64,000 nucleotides of DNA from Selenomonadales bacterium (lineage in GTDB: Bacteria; Bacillota; Negativicutes; Sporomusales; UBA7701): positions 1 to 64,000 of the forward strand of contig JARKNV010000022.1 of the NCBI GenBank assembly GCA_029976065.1, given 5' to 3'. Of the stretch, positions 7,395 to 16,173 are shown piece after piece; the first letter of the stretch is position 1; each line of letters begins with the position of its first letter. The notes beneath the pieces were generated by a model, which was not told where the DNA came from, searched no databases, and saw only the letters and a list, made by a program, of their open reading frames with translations. The position numbers were made by a program, and so were the translations under genes.

Positions 7395-9374
7395 ATGCAG
7401 ATGAACAGTATTCAAATGAAACTCACGATTACTACCCTGACCATCTTTTTGCTGGCGCTTACAGCATTGGGCGGATTGAATTACTGGAAAGCCAGAGAGA
7501 TTATTTCCGAAAAAATTGTCGGCGAGCTTACCGAGAAAGCGGGAAATTCTGCCGGCGATATCAGGGACTGGCTGGAGGCCCGCAAGGGCGAGTTGCTGCT
7601 TCTGGCGGTGGCGCCGGTTGTTCAGAGCGGCAATAATGATGCTATTCTGCCGTTTTTGGCCAATGCTGCCGCAACCAATAAGGCGTATGTCAATATTCTT
7701 TGCACTAAAGCTGACGGCAGCTATGTCCGCGCTAACGGCACAAGCGGCACGCTGGCCGACCGCGACTATTTCTGGCGGGCTATGAAAGGGGAAACTGTCG
7801 TCTCCGACCCGCTTGTTTCCAAATCCACCGGGCGTCCGGTTATTGTCGTGGCGATGCCGGTAAAATCCAACGGTCAAATAACCGGGATCATGATGGGGTC
7901 GATCGACATAAACGATCTCGCCAACAGGGTGCTGGCGATCAAGGTCGGGCAGACGGGCAACGCATTTGTGACTCAGGGAGATGGCCTGCTTATAATCCAC
8001 GCCGACAACGAACTGGCAATGAAGGCCAACCCATTGAAGGACGCCAACGTCGACGCCGGGATGAAGCAAGTCGTCGGACGCATGGCACAGGCGGAAACTG
8101 GATTGGCGCGTGCTACCATCTATGGCAAGGAAAATTATGTCGCTTTTGCCCCTGTGCCTGGAATGGAATGGTCTTTGGCAGTTACCGTGCCGGTGGAGGA
8201 GGTCACGGGGGCCGTTTCAGCGTTGACAGCAATAACCATGGCGACAATAGCCGTCGTTTTGCTCATCGCTAGTCTGCTTATCGTCGGGTATGCCCGGCAC
8301 ATCGCGCGGCCAATCATTGGTCTGGAGGCCGCGGCCAGCCGGATTGCCGGAGGGGATATATCGCTGACCAAACTGGGTATAGTTTCGAATGACGAGCTTG
8401 GCCGACTGGGCCAGGCATTCGAAAAGATGACCGAGAATCTGCAGTTGCTGATTCGCAAGATAAACGCGGCCACCGACCATGTAGCTACTTCCACGGAAGA
8501 GCTGACGGCCAGCGCTGAACAGTCTTCTCAGGCGGCCAGCCAGGTAGCCGTCGCTATCGGCGATGTGGCTACAGGTGCCGAGCGGCAACTCAAAGCGGTC
8601 GATGAGACGGGGGCGATTGTCGGGCAAATGTCGGCAGGCGCCAAACATATCGCCGCGCAAGTCGATACAGTAGCGGAAACATCGACCAAATCGATGGCTG
8701 CCGCCCAAGAAGGCAGCAAAGTAGTAGACAAGACCATTACCCAGATGGGGAATATTGCCGATATAGTGGCTCGTTCCTCGCAGGTCGTGACAAGGCTGGG
8801 CGAACGGTCGACCGAGATTGGCCAGATAGTTAACTCCATTGCCAGTATCGCCGGGCAGACCAACTTGCTGGCCCTGAACGCGGCTATCGAGGCGGCCCGG
8901 GCAGGTGAACAGGGCCGCGGCTTTGCCGTGGTCGCTGACGAAGTCCGAAAATTAGCCGAGGAATCTCAGGAAGCTGCCAAACAGATCGCCGGATTGGTTG
9001 CCAGTATTCAGCAAGACACCGGTAGTGCGGTGTTGGCGATGACCGAAGGCTCCCAGGAAGTCGATTTGGGTATCTCAGTGGTCAATGAGGCCGGACAGGC
9101 TTTCCGGGAAATATTCCGGTCATTCAACGAGGTGACCGAAGAAATTCAGGAAATAGCGGCAGCCGCACAGCAGATGACCAAGAGTAGCCAACAAGTCGTA
9201 GCAGCGGTAAACGAAATCAGCGTCATATGCAAACAGACGGCAAGCCAAGCGCAGACCGTGTCGACGGCCACAGAGGAGCAATCTGCCACCATGGTTGAGG
9301 TTGCATCCTCCAGCCAGGCGCTGGCAAGCATGGCGGAAGACCTAAACGTTGCGGTCAACAAGTTTAAAGTGTAA
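7395..9374 (+). CDS. methyl-accepting chemotaxis protein with Cache sensor domain
   Basis: The 659-residue receptor has a short cytoplasmic start, TM1 (about 13-33), an extracytoplasmic Cache-type domain (about 40-270, with a [12 protein letters not shown]...SDP motif), TM2 (about 275-297), a HAMP linker and a C-terminal signalling domain. The conserved hairpin tip ([21 protein letters not shown]) is near 490-510. The citrate lyase and dicarboxylate neighbours suggest it senses a di- or tricarboxylate, which is inference. I placed the start at the ATG at 7395 because the more upstream in-frame start at 7239 would add about 50 residues with no membrane or domain logic. GGGAGGAG lies 15 bases upstream, a somewhat long spacing. 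Confidence 0.9.
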   Translation: MQMNSIQMKLTITTLTIFLLALTALGGLNYWKAREIISEKIVGELTEKAGNSAGDIRDWLEARKGELLLLAVAPVVQSGNNDAILPFLANAAATNKAYVNILCTKADGSYVRANGTSGTLADRDYFWRAMKGETVVSDPLVSKSTGRPVIVVAMPVKSNGQITGIMMGSIDINDLANRVLAIKVGQTGNAFVTQGDGLLIIHADNELAMKANPLKDANVDAGMKQVVGRMAQAETGLARATIYGKENYVAFAPVPGMEWSLAVTVPVEEVTGAVSALTAITMATIAVVLLIASLLIVGYARHIARPIIGLEAAASRIAGGDISLTKLGIVSNDELGRLGQAFEKMTENLQLLIRKINAATDHVATSTEELTASAEQSSQAASQVAVAIGDVATGAERQLKAVDETGAIVGQMSAGAKHIAAQVDTVAETSTKSMAAAQEGSKVVDKTITQMGNIADIVARSSQVVTRLGERSTEIGQIVNSIASIAGQTNLLALNAAIEAARAGEQGRGFAVVADEVRKLAEESQEAAKQIAGLVASIQQDTGSAVLAMTEGSQEVDLGISVVNEAGQAFREIFRSFNEVTEEIQEIAAAAQQMTKSSQQVVAAVNEISVICKQTASQAQTVSTATEEQSATMVEVASSSQALASMAEDLNVAVNKFKV

Positions 9375-9413
9375 TCGATGATGTAGCGAGAACTCGATAC
9401 GGAGGTTTTCAGC

Positions 9414-9459
9414 TATACAGAAAAGAGAACTCAAAAAAATGAGTTCTCTTTTCTGTATA
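9414..9459 (+). terminator. long perfect hairpin terminator after the chemoreceptor
   Basis: A 19-bp perfect stem (9414-9432 with 9441-9459) encloses an A-rich 8-base loop. The stem's 3' arm contains TTTTCTGTATA rather than a separate U tract, so it may act with modest efficiency. It isolates the chemoreceptor from the fumarase operon. Confidence 0.7.
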
Positions 9460-9559
9460 AGAGAGGGGATGAGTGGACTCTAATTATTGCCAAAAAAATT
9501 TAATTCGAAAAATTTAGCAATTGTAGAAGGAGTTCAAGGGGATGTGGCGAAGTAGAAAA

Positions 9560-9587
9560 CGGAAAATATTTTCCGAAATACGGAAAA
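9560..9587. promoter_or_regulatory. palindromic operator upstream of the fumarase operon
   Basis: CGGAAAATATTTTCCG (9560-9575) is a perfect 16-base palindrome. Its right arm is shared with TTTTCCG-AAATA-CGGAAAA (9569-9587). The second unit matches the 7322-7340 element apart from one spacer base. Three half-sites in a row suggest cooperative binding of a dimeric regulator. Confidence 0.6.
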
Positions 9588-9679
9588 CGAAACGGAGTAG
9601 TTGGGGCATAGAGGGAAGAAAGGTTTGTTATTGATGTAGTACCCTTTGCGTTATTTTAAAAGTAATAGGAGGTCAAGGT

Positions 9680-10591
9680 ATGGGAAGCTTTGTCGATCTG
9701 AAGGAAGCTGTCAGTAGGTTATCGGAGAAGGTCTTGACTGTAGCAGCGACAGATTTGCCGCCGGCTATGGTGAAGGCACTCGGAGAGGCTGATGGACGGG
9801 AAAGAGTTCCGGCCGCCAAGGCGCAGCTGGAAACGATTTTAACGAACATTAATATATCGAAGCAGAAGTGCAACAGCATCTGCCAAGACCCGGGAATCCC
9901 TGTGTTTGATGTTAAAATCGGTTCGAAGTTTCCGCTGGATTTTGACATTGAGGCCATTCTAACTAAGGTAACGGCCGATGTGACAAAAAATGTCCCTTTG
10001 CGGCAAAACATTTGCCATCCGTTGACGAAAGTGAACACGAAAACTAATACCGGCTATAATTTGCCGTACATTTTTTACAAGTATCTTTACGGAGTGGACT
10101 ATTTAGAGATTACCGGTATGTTGAGAGGCGGCGGCTCGGCATTTCGTTCCGGGGTGTATTCGTTGGCGCCGACCGCGCCACGTTTAGAGGGAATTAAAAA
10201 GCTGGTGTTCGATCATGTAGCCATGGCCGGAGGAATTCCCTGTCCGCCCACAGTTGTAGGTGTTGGGTTGGGGGGGACGCCAGATATCGCTTTATACTTG
10301 GCGTTCGAAGCGTTGCGGAGAAGTCCGGTGGGAGGCAGCCATCCAGATGCCGATATGGCCAAACTGGAAGAGGCGCTTTTTGTGGAGTTGAATAAGACGG
10401 GTATCGGGACGATGGGTTTGGGCGGCGACACAACCGTATTAGGGGTGCATATTGAGTATGTCGGCAGTCATATCGCCACCCATCCGGTAGCCATCGCTTT
10501 CAGCTGCTGGCCAAATCGCTATGCTACCGCCCGACTTTACGCCGACGGGCGGGTGGAATGGATAACGCATGAACAGGAGGTCGCGAAATGA
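9680..10591 (+). CDS. class I fumarase / tartrate dehydratase family, alpha subunit
   Basis: The protein contains the N-terminal catalytic domain of iron-sulfur (class I) hydro-lyases. Cysteines that fit the three cluster ligands occur in KCNSICQDPG (about 54-63), RQNICHPL (about 111-118) and IPCPPTVVGVGLGG (about 190-203). The family hydrates or dehydrates fumarate/malate, tartrate/oxaloacetate or mesaconate/citramalate; sequence alone does not separate them. The next gene supplies the beta subunit, with a 4-base overlap. AGGAGGTCAAGGT precedes the ATG. The cluster context (FrdA-like, PrpD-like and aldolase-like genes) leaves room for a branched substrate such as mesaconate. Confidence 0.9.
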   Translation: MGSFVDLKEAVSRLSEKVLTVAATDLPPAMVKALGEADGRERVPAAKAQLETILTNINISKQKCNSICQDPGIPVFDVKIGSKFPLDFDIEAILTKVTADVTKNVPLRQNICHPLTKVNTKTNTGYNLPYIFYKYLYGVDYLEITGMLRGGGSAFRSGVYSLAPTAPRLEGIKKLVFDHVAMAGGIPCPPTVVGVGLGGTPDIALYLAFEALRRSPVGGSHPDADMAKLEEALFVELNKTGIGTMGLGGDTTVLGVHIEYVGSHIATHPVAIAFSCWPNRYATARLYADGRVEWITHEQEVAK

Positions 10592-11289
10592 GCGGTAAAA
10601 TTTACCATCTAACAACGCCGGTTACTAAAGAGCAGGCCATGGCTTTGCGGGTCGGTGACGTGGTTTATCTCGACGGCACTGTATATACGGCCAGGGATCT
10701 TGCCCATGAACGCCTGTTTGAGCTTGCCGATAAAGGGGAAAAGCCGGGCTTCGACCTGAACGGGGGGGCGGTTTGGCATTGCGGGCCGGTCTCACGGAAG
10801 AAAGGCGAGAACGAATGGGAGGTAACATCTATCGGTCCGACCACCAGTTACCGTTTGACGAATGAAACGCCCCGTCTGCTCAAGGAATTCGGTGTAAGGT
10901 TGATTATCGGCAAAGGCGGCATGGGCTTCCCGACTGTACGGGCGATGCAGGAGCATGGTGCGGCTTTCTTAGCAGCGACGGGTGGTTGTGCCAGCGTTTA
11001 TGCGGAAAATGTCAAGAGAGTGAGAAATGTGTACTGGGCGGATTTGGGACTGGCGGAAGCCGTATGGGAGCTTGAGATCGCCAAGCTGGGCGCTTTAGTG
11101 GTGGCGATCGATTCTACCGGCGCTACCCTTTACGAACAAATCATGAAGAATGCTGTGAGCAGGCTGCCGCAGTGTTATGACAATCTTGGCATCAAAGATC
11201 CGGGTTATCGGGTTATTCATTGGCCGCCGACTTTGGCAGGTACGAGTGACGTGCCGGAGGGTATGGCCAAAGTGGGTGGTGGGGAATAA
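10588..11289 (+). CDS. class I fumarase / tartrate dehydratase family, beta subunit
   Basis: The 233-residue C-terminal-domain partner of the alpha subunit completes the active site. Features are LTTPVTKEQAMALRVGDVVYLDGTVYTARDLAH at the N terminus (seen in pieces around residues 6-40), HCGPV (about 66-70), GPTTSYR (about 84-90), IGKGGMG (about 108-114) and a KLGALVVAIDSTG-type segment. It overlaps the alpha gene by 4 bases (ATGA), so stoichiometric coupled synthesis is likely. It ends exactly one base before the flavoprotein gene. Confidence 0.9.
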   Translation: MSGKIYHLTTPVTKEQAMALRVGDVVYLDGTVYTARDLAHERLFELADKGEKPGFDLNGGAVWHCGPVSRKKGENEWEVTSIGPTTSYRLTNETPRLLKEFGVRLIIGKGGMGFPTVRAMQEHGAAFLAATGGCASVYAENVKRVRNVYWADLGLAEAVWELEIAKLGALVVAIDSTGATLYEQIMKNAVSRLPQCYDNLGIKDPGYRVIHWPPTLAGTSDVPEGMAKVGGGE

Positions 11290-12984
11290 GTGGAAATCAT
11301 CAAACATGAGGTAGTAGTATTCGGCGCAGGCGCGGCGGGGTTGCGCGCGGCGGTTGAGGCCGCGAAGGTGTGCAAGGATGTGGCCGTGATCAGTAAAGTT
11401 CATCCGCTGCGGGTACAGTCGACGATGGCGACATCACTTAACGCGGCTTTCCGTGAGGGCGATAGTTGGGAGGACCATGTATTCGACACCGTCAAAGGCA
11501 GCGACTACCTGGGGGATGAAGACGCCATCACCTTTTTGTGCAAGCACGGCAAAGAGGATACGCTGGAGCTAGAACGTTTTGGGCTGATTTATAGCCGCGA
11601 TCCTGACGGCGGTTATACCAAAAAGTCGTCAGGCAGCGGAGGACAAGGATTCGCCCGCAGCATATTCACCGCCGACCGCACCGGACACACCATCGTCAAA
11701 ACGTTGTACGGTTACTTGCAGCAAACAGGCGTGAAAATCTATGATGAATGGTATGTCACTTCGATGGTAGTACAGGACAACTCGATAAAAGGTTTGACGT
11801 GCATCGACCTGAAAAGCGGCAAGATGTATTTTGTACACGCCAAAGCAGTGGTTACCTGTACCGGCGGTTACGGGCAGGTGTATTATCCCCGCTCTACCAA
11901 CGCGCTCAACACCACCGGCGACGGCATGGCGCTCGCGCTCCGCGCCGGGGTCCGGCTGATGGACATGGAATTCGTCCAGTTCCATCCCACCTCGCTTTCC
12001 AGGACCAATATTCTCATGAGCGAAGCTTGCCGATCCTCGGGCGCCTACCTGATCAACCGCCACGGCGAGCGTTTCATGAGTAAATACGCTCCCAAGAAGA
12101 TTGAATTGGCCACGCGCGACGTTGTATCACGCGGCATCCAGTCGGAAATCGAACTAGGCAACGGAATTGACGGCAAGGAATTTGTATATCTGGATTTGCG
12201 GCATCTCGGCGCACAGAAGATACTGCACTATCTGCCCAAGAACCGGGAACTGGCCCTTCAATATACCGGACGCGACATGATCGACAGCCCGATCCCCATA
12301 CAGCCGGCCCAACACTATTCGATGGGCGGGATCGAAGTGACGATTGAAGGTGATACCAAGGTCGCAGGCCTGCTGGCCGCGGGCGAAACAGCCTGCGTCA
12401 GCGTGCAAGGCGCCAACCGCCTGGGCGGGAATTCCGTTCTGGAAACGATCGTGTTTGGGAAACGGGTAGGAGCGTACGCCGCCAAGTCCATCCAAGACAG
12501 GGCGCCTTCCGACGTTGTATCGCAGGAATTAATCGCGCAGGAAGAAGCGCGAATCAAAGAGTTGATGCAAAGCAAGGGCAAGGAAAATGCCCTGGCCCTC
12601 AAACGGGAACTTGGCAAAATCATGAACGAAAACGTCGGGATATACCGGGATGAAGCTGGGTTGAAGCGGGCGATGGGTCTTTTACAGGATCTTAAGGAGC
12701 GGACGAAGTCGATCGGATGCTCGCAAAGTAGCCTTGTTTTCAACAACGGGCTGGTAGATCGGCTGGAACTGGCCAACATGCTGCTATTGGCCGAGGCGAT
12801 AACGGTCGGAGCCATAGCGCGCAAGGAAAGCCGAGGCGCGCATGCCCGCCGCGATTATCCCAAGCGTGATGATAAGGAATGGCTACGTCATTCGATCATT
12901 ACACTGGATGCTGCAGGCGGGTTGGAGCTGTCCTCCAAGAAAGTCTTTCACGATAAATATCAGCCTGCAGAGCGCACTTATTAA
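11290..12984 (+). CDS. fumarate reductase/succinate dehydrogenase-like flavoprotein lacking the covalent-FAD histidine
   Basis: The 564-residue FAD subunit has a dinucleotide-binding GAGAAGLRAAVEA (about 12-24). Catalytic landmarks of the family are present: FVQFHPT (about 226-232), SEACR (about 242-246), TRDVVSRG (about 274-281), HYSMGG (about 339-344) and RLGGNSVLE (about 377-385). The segment that normally reads RSHTVAAxGG and carries the 8-alpha-histidyl-FAD bond is here RVQSTMATSLNAAF (about 37-50), with no histidine. Known FrdA mutants with non-covalent FAD still reduce fumarate but lose succinate oxidation, so a reductase direction is inferred. The start is the GTG at 11290, one base after the preceding stop. 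The substrate may not be fumarate itself. Confidence 0.88.
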   Translation: MEIIKHEVVVFGAGAAGLRAAVEAAKVCKDVAVISKVHPLRVQSTMATSLNAAFREGDSWEDHVFDTVKGSDYLGDEDAITFLCKHGKEDTLELERFGLIYSRDPDGGYTKKSSGSGGQGFARSIFTADRTGHTIVKTLYGYLQQTGVKIYDEWYVTSMVVQDNSIKGLTCIDLKSGKMYFVHAKAVVTCTGGYGQVYYPRSTNALNTTGDGMALALRAGVRLMDMEFVQFHPTSLSRTNILMSEACRSSGAYLINRHGERFMSKYAPKKIELATRDVVSRGIQSEIELGNGIDGKEFVYLDLRHLGAQKILHYLPKNRELALQYTGRDMIDSPIPIQPAQHYSMGGIEVTIEGDTKVAGLLAAGETACVSVQGANRLGGNSVLETIVFGKRVGAYAAKSIQDRAPSDVVSQELIAQEEARIKELMQSKGKENALALKRELGKIMNENVGIYRDEAGLKRAMGLLQDLKERTKSIGCSQSSLVFNNGLVDRLELANMLLLAEAITVGAIARKESRGAHARRDYPKRDDKEWLRHSIITLDAAGGLELSSKKVFHDKYQPAERTY

Positions 12985-12999
12985 CCGGGAGGCAGCTAT

Positions 13000-13692
13000 A
13001 TGAAAAAAGTCAAAGTGTTCCGTTATTTGCCGGGGAGCGAATCACACTGGCAGGATTATCAAATAGAGGCTGATCCGGAAGACACCATTCTGACTGTTCT
13101 CAACAACTTAAGAATTCAGGACCCTACGCTGTCCTTCCGGTCTTCCTGCCGCAGCGCGGTTTGCGGCTCATGTGCCATGGTTATTAACGGCAAATTCCGC
13201 CTGGCGTGCAAAACAAAAGTAGGGAGTATAAACCGGGACGAAATCGTTTTATCACCGTTGCCGGGGCTGAAAGTGATCAAAGACCTAATCGTCGATCTGG
13301 AACCGTTCTGGGACGCCTACCGTAAAATCATGCCCTGGCTGGTGGAAAAGCCGGACGGCGAAAACATGGTAATTACCAACGAAGTCAGCGATCTGATGGA
13401 AAAGTTTTACGTCTGCCTGTTGTGCGGATCCTGTTATGCAGCTTGCCCGGAAGCAGGGGTGGACCGGCCATATCTCGGTCCGGCACCGCTGATGGAAGGA
13501 TATCGTTTTATTTGCGACCCCCGGGATGCTATTACCGATGAAAGAATGAAGGTTGTTGGCGGCGACGAGGGGGCTTGGGGCTGCGACGGCGCCTTTGCCT
13601 GTATCGATGCCTGCCCGTGGGATGTCGCTCCGATCGAGTATGTGGCCAAAATACGTACTGCCGCCACCAAATTGCGGCTTGGTTTTAAATAA
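13000..13692 (+). CDS. fumarate reductase/succinate dehydrogenase-like iron-sulfur subunit
   Basis: At 230 residues this is a standard FrdB/SdhB. The [2Fe-2S] motif is CRSAVCGSCAMVINGKFRLAC (cysteines about 49-69). The [4Fe-4S] motif is CLLCGSCYAACP (about 141-152). The third cluster motif is CDGAFACIDACP (about 197-208), with the C-x5-C-x3-CP spacing used for [3Fe-4S]. It passes electrons between the membrane subunits and the flavoprotein. GGGAGGCAGCTAT precedes the ATG, 15 bases after the flavoprotein gene. Confidence 0.93.
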   Translation: MKKVKVFRYLPGSESHWQDYQIEADPEDTILTVLNNLRIQDPTLSFRSSCRSAVCGSCAMVINGKFRLACKTKVGSINRDEIVLSPLPGLKVIKDLIVDLEPFWDAYRKIMPWLVEKPDGENMVITNEVSDLMEKFYVCLLCGSCYAACPEAGVDRPYLGPAPLMEGYRFICDPRDAITDERMKVVGGDEGAWGCDGAFACIDACPWDVAPIEYVAKIRTAATKLRLGFK

Positions 13693-13720
13693 GGAGTTGC
13701 GCGCACTGGGAGGGAGAACG

Positions 13721-14104
13721 TTGGATAAAACGGAGATCAGAACCCGCACGCCTTGGAGCTTGGGAACTTGGGCCTGGCTGTTAAATCGGATCGCCGGTAC
13801 GGCTCTGATATTGTACCTGTTGGTTCATATAATGGTCATTTCCCAAACCCTGTATGGGGCAAAAGGGTTTGACAGCTTGATGGAGTTGGCGCACCAACCC
13901 GTAGCGTTAGCATTGGAAATAATGCTGATGATGGCGGTAGCTTTTCACGGTTTGAATGGCCTTAGACACGTGTTGATCGACTTTGGCATCTGCGGTCCGC
14001 GAAACCATCTTGCCCTGTTATGGACGGCAGTTGCGTTTTGTGTGGTGATTTTTCTGGCGAGTGTGGCCGTTTTTGGCCCTATCATCACAGGCAAACTTGG
14101 TTAA
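13721..14104 (+). CDS. succinate dehydrogenase/fumarate reductase-like membrane subunit (SdhC type)
   Basis: A 127-residue membrane protein with three hydrophobic helices. Histidines in LVHIMV (first helix) and AFHGLNGLRHVLID (second helix) are placed as in haem-b-binding SdhC/D proteins, implying quinone and haem binding. I chose the TTG at 13721 because GGGAGGGAGAACG lies directly before it. The open frame extends upstream into sdhB but without a ribosome site. It overlaps nothing and sits 28 bases after the iron-sulfur gene. Confidence 0.82.
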   Translation: MDKTEIRTRTPWSLGTWAWLLNRIAGTALILYLLVHIMVISQTLYGAKGFDSLMELAHQPVALALEIMLMMAVAFHGLNGLRHVLIDFGICGPRNHLALLWTAVAFCVVIFLASVAVFGPIITGKLG

Positions 14105-14125
14105 TTGAGAAAAGGAGGGGATTTG

Positions 14126-14458
14126 ATGCCGTTCTGGGGATGGTTTCTGCAGCGAATAACGGGCGCTTGTCTGCTGTTCCTTTTGGCAGCCCACATGTAT
14201 TTGACGCATTTCGTTACGCCGCAAGACCCAATCACGCTGCATAGTGTTCAGGCAAGAATGCATGTTTCGACATTGTTGACGATCAATTACCTACTGCTTT
14301 TTTTGGCCCTTTTTCACGGGCTTTACGGGTTGCGCATCGTGCTGATGGATCTGGCCCCGAAAACGCTTAATGCCAAAGTTGTCGGCGTTGTTCTAACCAT
14401 CGTCGGGATTTGTTTCGGTGTTTTTGGCGCTTATACTTTACGCGTTTTGGCTTCATAA
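14126..14458 (+). CDS. succinate dehydrogenase/fumarate reductase-like membrane subunit (SdhD type)
   Basis: A 110-residue, three-helix protein paralogous to the previous one (FWGWFLQRITG, then AAHMYLTHF and LFHGLYGLRIVLMD). The HGLYGLR motif is the conserved second-helix haem/quinone site. The ATG at 14126 has AAGGAGGGGATTTG upstream; the TTG at 14105 would put that site inside the gene. With two small membrane subunits the complex resembles a type A/C quinone-coupled enzyme. Confidence 0.82.
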   Translation: MPFWGWFLQRITGACLLFLLAAHMYLTHFVTPQDPITLHSVQARMHVSTLLTINYLLLFLALFHGLYGLRIVLMDLAPKTLNAKVVGVVLTIVGICFGVFGAYTLRVLAS

Positions 14459-14516
14459 TCCAACGAAATGAGGTGTAGAATGTGGCTCGTGTTTTTGAAC
14501 ACAGGGATACCTGTAG

Positions 14517-14768
14517 TTGGCCGAAACCATGGTTAGCCTGACGGCCTCGATTAGCGGCCGGGCGCTGCTGATCGTAGACGACTGGGTTACAGCGATCGTA
14601 TCGGAGCTGGACGCCGATCATCGTATCGGCAAGAGTGTTTTCCTGCTCGGCCGGGTATTCGGCATCACCGCCGGCTTCTTTGAAGAGAATGTGCGGGCGC
14701 AGTTGCCGTCCGCCGGTCAACACAAATATGACGGTCCGCAGTTTCGGCCGTTTCTGGGAGTAATGTGA
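14517..14768 (+). pseudogene. C-terminal remnant of a citrate synthase/citryl-CoA lyase-like gene
   Basis: The 83-residue frame reads like the final part of citrate-synthase-superfamily citryl-CoA lyases: a VSELxxDHRIGKSVFLLGRVFGI helix pair (about residues 29-51), then a HKYDGP...RPF tail (about 70-78). No N-terminal catalytic part exists. Stops in the same frame lie at 14496-14498 and 14514-14516, and there is no ribosome site. The stop overlaps the next gene's ATG by one base, as expected if an intact gene was once translationally coupled. The assignment rests on recalled family pattern, so a genuine small protein is the alternative. Confidence 0.5.
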
Positions 14769-16108
14769 TGGGAAGAGCAATTAGCGAACAAATTGCTTCC
14801 TATATAAGTAGCATTAAATTTGACGATCTTTCACCGGCCGTGATCGAGCAGACGAAAGCGTGTCTGTTAGACTGGCTGGGGTGTACCTGGATTGGCGCAC
14901 AAACACCACTGGGGAAAAAAGCGATTGAATTTGCCCTGCGGCAAGGGCGAAATGGGACATCTACAATAGTAGGGGCCGGGGAACGGACTTCAACTTGGGC
15001 AGCCAGTTTTGTAAATGGCTTCAATTCCCATGTGGAAGAGCTGGATGATGTCTATGAAGGTTCTTATTACCATCCGGGTGTTGCTGCCGTTGCTGCGGCG
15101 CTGGCTGTAGCCGAGGCGGAACGCAATAGCGGCAAGGACTTGATCTGCGCCGTTGCCGCCGGCTACGAGGTGGGAATCAGGATAGCGCTGGCGGTCAATC
15201 CCTCCCATTACGAATTTTGGCACACCACCGGGACGGTCGGCACTTTTGCGGCGGCCGTTGCCGCGGGGAAGCTACTCGGCCTCAGCGGGGAACAATTCGT
15301 TTGGGCGTTGGGCAACGCGGGAACCCAAGCCGCCGGGTTATGGCAGTTTGTCGAAGAAGGCGCGATGAGTAAGCCGCTCCATCCGGGGAAGGCGGCTTTG
15401 GGCGGAGTCATGGCTGCTTATTTAGCCGCAGCGGGGGTGACCGGCGCCAAATACATTTTTGAGGGCAAGAAAGGCTTCTGCAGGGCCATGTCGACTGATG
15501 CCAAGTACGATACGATAACCGCCGGTTTGGGGGAGGACTACCTTATCCTCGGCGTTTCGCCCAAGCGCTTTGCGTCATGTTTTTACACGCATCCGGCGAT
15601 TAGAGCCAGCCTTATTCTCCGGGAAAAACTAAAAAACCGGATTGGGGCGATAAGCAGGATAGAGATATGGACCGACCGTGTCTCAGCGCAAATAGCGGGA
15701 CTAACTGACGTAACCGCTTCGCACCAGGCCAAATTCAGTATAGGATTTTGTTTCGCTTTGGGGCTGATTTGGGGCAAGGCCGGTCGGGATGAGTTCGCCC
15801 AAGAAGCGCTTAATAACCGGGATGTCAGGAATGTTTTTACGCGAACCAGTTTAGTGGTGGAGCCTAAATTTTCCGAAGGCTTTCCTCGCCGCAAGCGTTG
15901 TAAAGTGGTTGTTACGCTGACAGACGGAGAGGTATTGGTTGAAGAGGCAGATACCGCCGGAAAGCAGACTCTAAGCTTGCAGGAAATACGGACCAAACTA
16001 TTGGACGTCATCGGCATGCCGGACAATCTTGTCGCAGGTGCTTATAAGCGCATTAATAGCTTGCCCGATATTCCACAGATAACCGGCTGTTGGGATGCGC
16101 TGCCATAA
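14768..16108 (+). CDS. MmgE/PrpD family protein
   Basis: This 446-residue protein spans the whole MmgE/PrpD fold. Its landmarks are LLDWLGCTWIGA near residue 30, FVNGFNSHVEELDDV (about 80-93), YHPGVAAVAAALA (about 99-111), AGYEVGIRIALA, and the KPLHPGKAALGGV block (about 202-214). Family members dehydrate 2-methylcitrate, decarboxylate cis-aconitate to itaconate or epimerise iminodisuccinate; which one cannot be told here. The ATG at 14768 is 7 bases after GGGAG. Its operon partners suggest a C4-C7 acid pathway. Confidence 0.85.
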   Translation: MGRAISEQIASYISSIKFDDLSPAVIEQTKACLLDWLGCTWIGAQTPLGKKAIEFALRQGRNGTSTIVGAGERTSTWAASFVNGFNSHVEELDDVYEGSYYHPGVAAVAAALAVAEAERNSGKDLICAVAAGYEVGIRIALAVNPSHYEFWHTTGTVGTFAAAVAAGKLLGLSGEQFVWALGNAGTQAAGLWQFVEEGAMSKPLHPGKAALGGVMAAYLAAAGVTGAKYIFEGKKGFCRAMSTDAKYDTITAGLGEDYLILGVSPKRFASCFYTHPAIRASLILREKLKNRIGAISRIEIWTDRVSAQIAGLTDVTASHQAKFSIGFCFALGLIWGKAGRDEFAQEALNNRDVRNVFTRTSLVVEPKFSEGFPRRKRCKVVVTLTDGEVLVEEADTAGKQTLSLQEIRTKLLDVIGMPDNLVAGAYKRINSLPDIPQITGCWDALP

Positions 16109-16173
16109 GAATCTGTGTTCAGGCGGGATGGTATACCGAACGGTTGGCGAACCAAGGAAAGGAGTGAGTGACT

